Shown here: positions 36,401-42,400 of the stretch, piece by piece
Position numbering within the stretch: the first letter of the stretch is position 1
Layout: the number at the start of each line of letters is the position of its first letter
NCBI GenBank assembly: GCA_034401795.1
Contig: CM067366.1
Span: forward strand, 78,979,470 to 79,043,469
DNA length: 64,000 bases
DNA from: Chaetoderma sp. LZ-2023a
Lineage: Eukaryota > Mollusca > Caudofoveata > Chaetodermatida > Chaetodermatidae
Reading direction: 5' to 3'
Translations under genes and position numbers: made by a program
Notes under the pieces: generated by a model
What the model was told of the DNA's origin: nothing
What the model saw: only the letters and a program-made list of their open reading frames with translations
Database searches by the model: none

Positions 36401-39400
36401 CCTCGGCTTGCCGATGGTGTCGCTGGTGCTGGTCAGGCCCGCGGTAGGGCGGTGTTTACCCCACGCTCTGCCACGGCGCCTGCTCCTGGTCAAGCCGCGG
36501 AGTTTAGCATGCCTGCTCTCTCGGGCCCGCATGCTTTTCCAGGCTTGCCAGGGGTATCAGCTTACCCGCCGTCGACGTCAACTGCGAGTGCTCTGGAGGA
36601 AGACGAAGGCCCTCGTCTAGTAGAGCGCTCGCAGTTAGCCACGGAGGAGGATTGGTCGGACGCTTGCCAGTGGCTGGTAAGTGTTCGGCCCGATCTACCC
36701 GTGGAGCTGCCGGGTAGCCAGCGTGACCATAGGCCGTGGTTAGCTGGTAGGCCGGCGGCTACCGCTATGCCATCTCTGCCGCTGGCTGAGCATGTCGTGG
36801 ACATGTTCGAAGCGGCGGAGGCGTCCATTAAGGTTAATGGACGTCTCGCGAAGGCCCCTCGCGAGGTGGCGAAGCGTTGCCGCATCGTGCCCCTGGATTA
36901 CCAGCGGTACGGTGTGGTGCCGAAGCCAAGCGTTGATGATCGCGCGGCTTTAGGCGAAGATGCGCGGCCGGGCTCCCGTTCTGACACGGGAGTCTTGTGC
37001 TCGAACGCGTTGCGTTCGGCGAATGCCGCGCTGCGTGATGCAGAGGAGAGTGGGAGGGCGTCGATTGCCGCTCTGTCCCACGTCTCCCAGCTGCTACAGG
37101 GGGTGGTAGCGTCCTCCGCATCACGCCAGCCAAGCCCGGTAACAGTCCAGAGAGCCATTCAGGATGGTATCAACCTGGCTTTGGACTGTTTGACGCGGGC
37201 GGTGACCAGAAGTGTCCGGGCGAGGCGCACGTTTGCGCTTGACAATCTGTGCCCGTCCCAGGACCTGTATAATAGGCTGCTGCGGACGCCTATGACAGGT
37301 CCTGGTCTCTTTGGAGGTGAGGGATGCAGGCACCTCCAGGAGACGGTCACTCTGGTTAACAACCAGAGGGCGCTGCGTGAACAATTTGAGGTGCTCCGGC
37401 GGGAGCGTGTTCGCGCGGCACCCCCTGCGTATCGTCCTCTGCAGGCTCGAGGTGGTGCTGGCCAGGTCAGAGGCCAGCCACCGTCGCAACGTAGGCCTAG
37501 GCCACGGGCGATTCGGCCAGCAGTGAGGGGGGCGCAGGCTCCCCAGCCGCACCCAGCCAGACAGCCGCCCGCGCACCGTGGTGCGCGCGGCGGTGGGCGG
37601 GGCGCGCGGGGATCTGGTCGCGGTAATCGGGCCTGATGGCCTGGTTACCGCGGTGGGAACCACTCCGGTGTTTCACGCCGAGAGAACAGTGCCACTCTGG
37701 CACTCCTTATGTCCACCTCTATCCCTAGGTGGACCGGTGGGCGGCCGTTTGGCCGGCCACTTGCCAGAGTGGAAGCGGTTGACTCAGGACCGTTTAGTCT
37801 TGCGATGGCTTTCAGTCGGGTATCGTCCCGACTGGGTGACAGGCCCGCCATCGCGGCTGTCTCTCGCGCCGATCTGGACTCCTATTCCACGGGATCCGGA
37901 TCAGAGGTTGTGTATAGAGGAGGAAATAAATTCCCTCATACTAAAAGGAGCCATTCAGCCGGCACAGAGGTGCCCGGGCTTCTATTCAACCCTGTTCTTA
38001 GTACCGAAAAACACCGGAGGGTGGAGGCCGATTCTCAACCTCAAGCCATTGAACAAGTTCATAGAGATGCCCAGTTTCAAGATGGAAACTGTGCGCTCGG
38101 TGTTGGCGGGGTTAGAGCGAGGAATGTGGACAGCGTCAATAGATTTGAAGGATGCTTATTTCCACATTCCCATAGAGAGGAGTTTCCGTCGCTTCCTGAG
38201 ATTTGCATTTCAGGGCCGGCGGTGGGAATTCAGGGTGTTACCCTTCGGGATTTCCACGGCTCCTCGGGTCTTCACCCGTGTGGTTCTCGCGATCACTGCA
38301 TACCTCCGCAGGAGAAGCATAGCAGTCCACACGTACATAGACGACTGGCTGTTGAAAGCACACACCCGGGAATCATTGTCAGCCAATCTGGAGATTGTTT
38401 TGAAAACTCTCTCGGACTTGGGCTGGATGATCAATTTCCCGAAATCAGAGCTAACTCCATCCCAGAAGTTTGTTTACCTGGGCATGTTCTTCGATCTGGA
38501 GACGGGGTATGTGTACCCCACTCAGGAGAGGGTTCAAATACTCATCTCGGTAATACAGTCGGTGTGCGACAGTCGTCATGTCCTGGCACGGGTTTACTTG
38601 AGAATGCTGGGTTTGATGGTTTCTTTGGAACCAGTCATTCCGCAGGCCGCCTTGCGCAGGCGCCCGATCCAGTTGTTTCTCATGACACAGTGGACCCAGA
38701 GTTCAGGTTCGCTGGACTCGAACGTGTCAGTATTGGCGCCTCTGATTCACCACCTGCAATGGTGGTTGAATACAGAGAATCTCTTGCCGGGGGTTTTGCT
38801 AACCCCTCCCCACCCTCAGGTGACTGTGTATACAGATGCATCGATGGAGGGGTGGGGAGCTTGTCTGGAAGAGTCCACAGTATCAGGGCTTTGGGATCTG
38901 GATCAGTCCAAGGAACATATCAATCTACTAGAGCTAAGAGCAGTAGTCCTGGGCCTGGAACATTTCTTACAGAATGTTCAGGGCAAGATTGTTCTAATTC
39001 GTTCAGACAACTCAACAGTAGTGACTTACATAAACCGCCAGGGCGGAACGAAGTCGCCCAGTCTCTGTATGATGACATGGAAACTGCTTTGTTGGTGCCT
39101 GGATCATGGGATCACCTTGAAGGCAGTTCATATTCCGGGGAGGTTAAATCTGCTAGCAGACTCATTGAGCCGAAGGATGAGTGTTTTACCCACGGAATGG
39201 CAACTAAATCAATGTGTGGCGGATCGTCTGTTCGACCATTGGGGGAAACCCAACATAGATTTGTTCGCGATGAAGAAGAATGCGAAGATGACGACGTACG
39301 TCTCTCCGATTCCAGACCCAAGCGCTTTCGCAACAGATGCGTTAGCTATCAGCTGGGAGGGAATGTATGCATACGCATTCCCCCCAGCAATCCTGATTCC

Positions 39401-42400
39401 AAAGGTGCTTCAGAAAATCAGGCAGCAGGAGTGCCAAGTGCTTCTGATCGCCCCGGATTGGCCAAGCCGATCGTGGTATACGGATCTGCTGGACCTTCTG
39501 GTCTGCAATCCGGTTCCGCTGCCTCTGATGGACAACCTTATCTTCCAGGGCAAGGCCCTTCACGACAATCCGTCAATGTTCCGATTGACTGCGTGGATGT
39601 TGTCAAGGAATCTAGAATTAAGGAGGGCTTTTCTGAGCAAGCGGCCATGTTTATGGCCAAAGCCAGGAGGGGGTCAACCTCCAGAGCATATAATTATAAA
39701 ATCAACAGATTTGCAGAATGGTGCTCAAAAAGATGTATTGATCCAATGGAATCATCTATTCAGGTAGTGGCTGATTTCCTCTGTCACCTATATGATGCCT
39801 ATAGCCTCAAGCCTAACTCTATTGCTAGTTATAAGTCAGCTTTAATGACTGTTATTCCTTGCTTGGCTAATAGGGGGAGTGATGAAGTAAGTACATTAAA
39901 TGTATTAATTAAAGGCATGGACAATCTAAGACCAAGGAATCCTCCACTGATTCCGTCTTGGAGTTTATCACTGGTGCTCCAGGTACTAGGTGATAAGCCT
40001 TTTGAACCACTTAGTTCCATTTCTATGAAAATGTTAACTCTTAAAACTGTATTTTTAATTGCTGCGGCCTCGGCGAGGCGTAGGAGTGAAATTCACGCCT
40101 TATCAGCCGAGGTTGACCGGTTTGTGGTTACAGGGGAAGGCCTTAAGCTTCTACCTAGGATTAATTTCTTGTCTAAAAATCAGTCATTGAAATATCCAGG
40201 TCAGCCTATTTTTTTGCCATCTTTAACTAGATATGATCCTAATTCTAAAGTATGGTGCCCCGTACGGGCGCTGCTCCGGTACAAACAGCGTACTTCGGAG
40301 TGGCGTACCGACCAGTCAGCGTTATGGTTGTCATATATTGAACCCCATGGTAGGGCGTCTAAGGACACCATTTCTAGGTGGATTGTGGAATGTATTCAAT
40401 TTTGTCACAAATCCGCCACCGGGCGACAGGTTGACGTGGCCAAGGCTCACAGTGTCCGCGGTGTCGTGGCATCCACTGCCCTGTTTAGTGGGGTCCCTGT
40501 GGATGATATTATGTCAGTGGCGCAGTGGCACTGTGAGTCAAGTTTTACAGACCATTACCTCCGTGACACCTCTAACCCTCTCGCCTTGTCGATTTTGAAA
40601 CAATAACCGCTTTATGTTTGTGAGGAGTGCTTCCGCATTGCTTATATACTTCGCCATTCAGCGACGGTGACAACCACTTGTCGGGACTGTATCATCCTTC
40701 TCTACTGGATTCATGATGACAGCTTCCTAGTACAACAAGGTCAGTCTTGTTCATGTGTTGTTCATTGTTTTGTATTGTCACGTTACCCAGTGTTATTAAT
40801 ATGGTGATGGTTTATGTGGGTTGTGGTTCTTTAGAGAGAGTATACGAAAATGGAGCCTTTTCGTCTCTGTCCTATAGTACTTAGCACTAGTACGAAGAGA
40901 GCGTGTAGGACATTGAGGTCATTTAATCTTCCTCCCAAGGGTGGGGGGGGAGCGCATATGACAAATCGGTCATCTCTCAGGCATCGGTTGTGTTATCCGA
41001 TGGTTTATCTAATCCTGACTGTGTTTTTCACACAGTTTCAGACGTCATAAGTGCCTTAAACGCTTGAAAGCGTAGAGGGAAGAGCTGGTCTTTTGACCTC
41101 GCCTCCCTCCCGCCAGATTCACTTTCGAATTCTGGCAATATCAAAAGTATTAGGGAGGTAAGTATACTCTTGATGTGAAATAAACGAAATCTAGGATTTC
41201 TTTTTTCACGAGAGAGTTGATACTTACCTCCCTAGATACTGACCCGGCCTCTCCGCCCCACAGAGGCTCGGTCTTCAGGCTCTTGGTAGTTGCATGTGTT
41301 AGCCAATAAATGAGCCAGAGGAAGTAGTAGTCGGCGCATGCGCGGTGGTGGGGCGAGCATCCGCCGGACTACCTCTGACTCCCTGCCCAGTAGGGGCACC
41401 TAACTGTTTTTAATCTGAGTGTTTTATTGAGTGAAAGCCGATATTTAGCAATATCAAAAGTATTAGGGAGGTAAGTATCAACTCTCTCGTGAAAAAAGAA
41501 ATCCTAGATTTCGTTTATTGTATGTCTTTAGTATTTAATAAACATTCCTTTAAATATTTTGATATTAATTTGAAATATTCAATAGCTTAACTGTATAGTT
41601 TTCTGGAAATTAATGTCAGGGATTGAACGATCCTAACATGTGCGAAGTGTGGGTGGAGTTTAGCTAGAGATGGTCGGGGCACAGCTAAAACGTGATTCCT
41701 CAATTAGGCAAATGTTAATAAAATTTAAATCTGGCTAAGAGAAAGCAGGATTAGCTAAATCATTTTTTATACCCCACCCAAAAGATTGGCGAGGTATTAT
41801 GTAATGGCGCGGGGCGGGCGGATGGATGGGCAGATGGACGGGCGGGCGGCAGAGTGGTTTCTGGATGATAACTCTTTTGCTGTTTGTCAGATCACTGAAA
41901 CTTCATAGGGTGGTTGGACTAGGTCTGGGGAAGAAACCTATCGAAAGGGAAGATGATCTGAAATTCAAGATGGCCGCTGCCACCGGCGGCCATCTTGAAA
42001 ATTGGTTTCCGGATGATAACTCTGTTTGGACTAGGTCTGGAGAAGATACCTATCGAGATCAACAATGATCCGAATTCCAAGATGGCCACTGGTGACCATC
42101 TTGAAAATTGGTTTCCAGATGATAACACCTTAACCGTTTATCGGATCACTTTGAAACTTCATGGCGTGCTTGGACTAGGTCTGACAAAGAAACCTATCGC
42201 AACTGACAATGATGTCTTGAAAATTGGTTTGCGGATGATAACTGTTACTGTTTATCGGATCGCTTTGAAACTTTGAAGGGTGGTTGGACTATGTTTGGTG
42301 AAAAAACCTATCGAAACTTATGATGATCCAAGATGGCCGCCAGCCACCGATGGCCATCTTGAAAATTGGTTTCTGGATGATAACTCCTTGATCATTTAAC

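Larger units (their letters stand above)
34484..41519 (+). mobile_element. DIRS-like retrotransposon, copy 2 (about 7.04 kb)
   Basis: Second full-length element, in TBCK intron 9, same orientation and architecture as copy 1. Bounded by ATT at 34484-34486 and 41517-41519. It has no target duplication; the flanks TTGTATGA and GTATGTCT are contiguous in the paralogous repeat at 22291-22312. In this copy gag and RT are in different frames. RT, RNase H and recombinase frames are intact. Confidence 0.95.
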
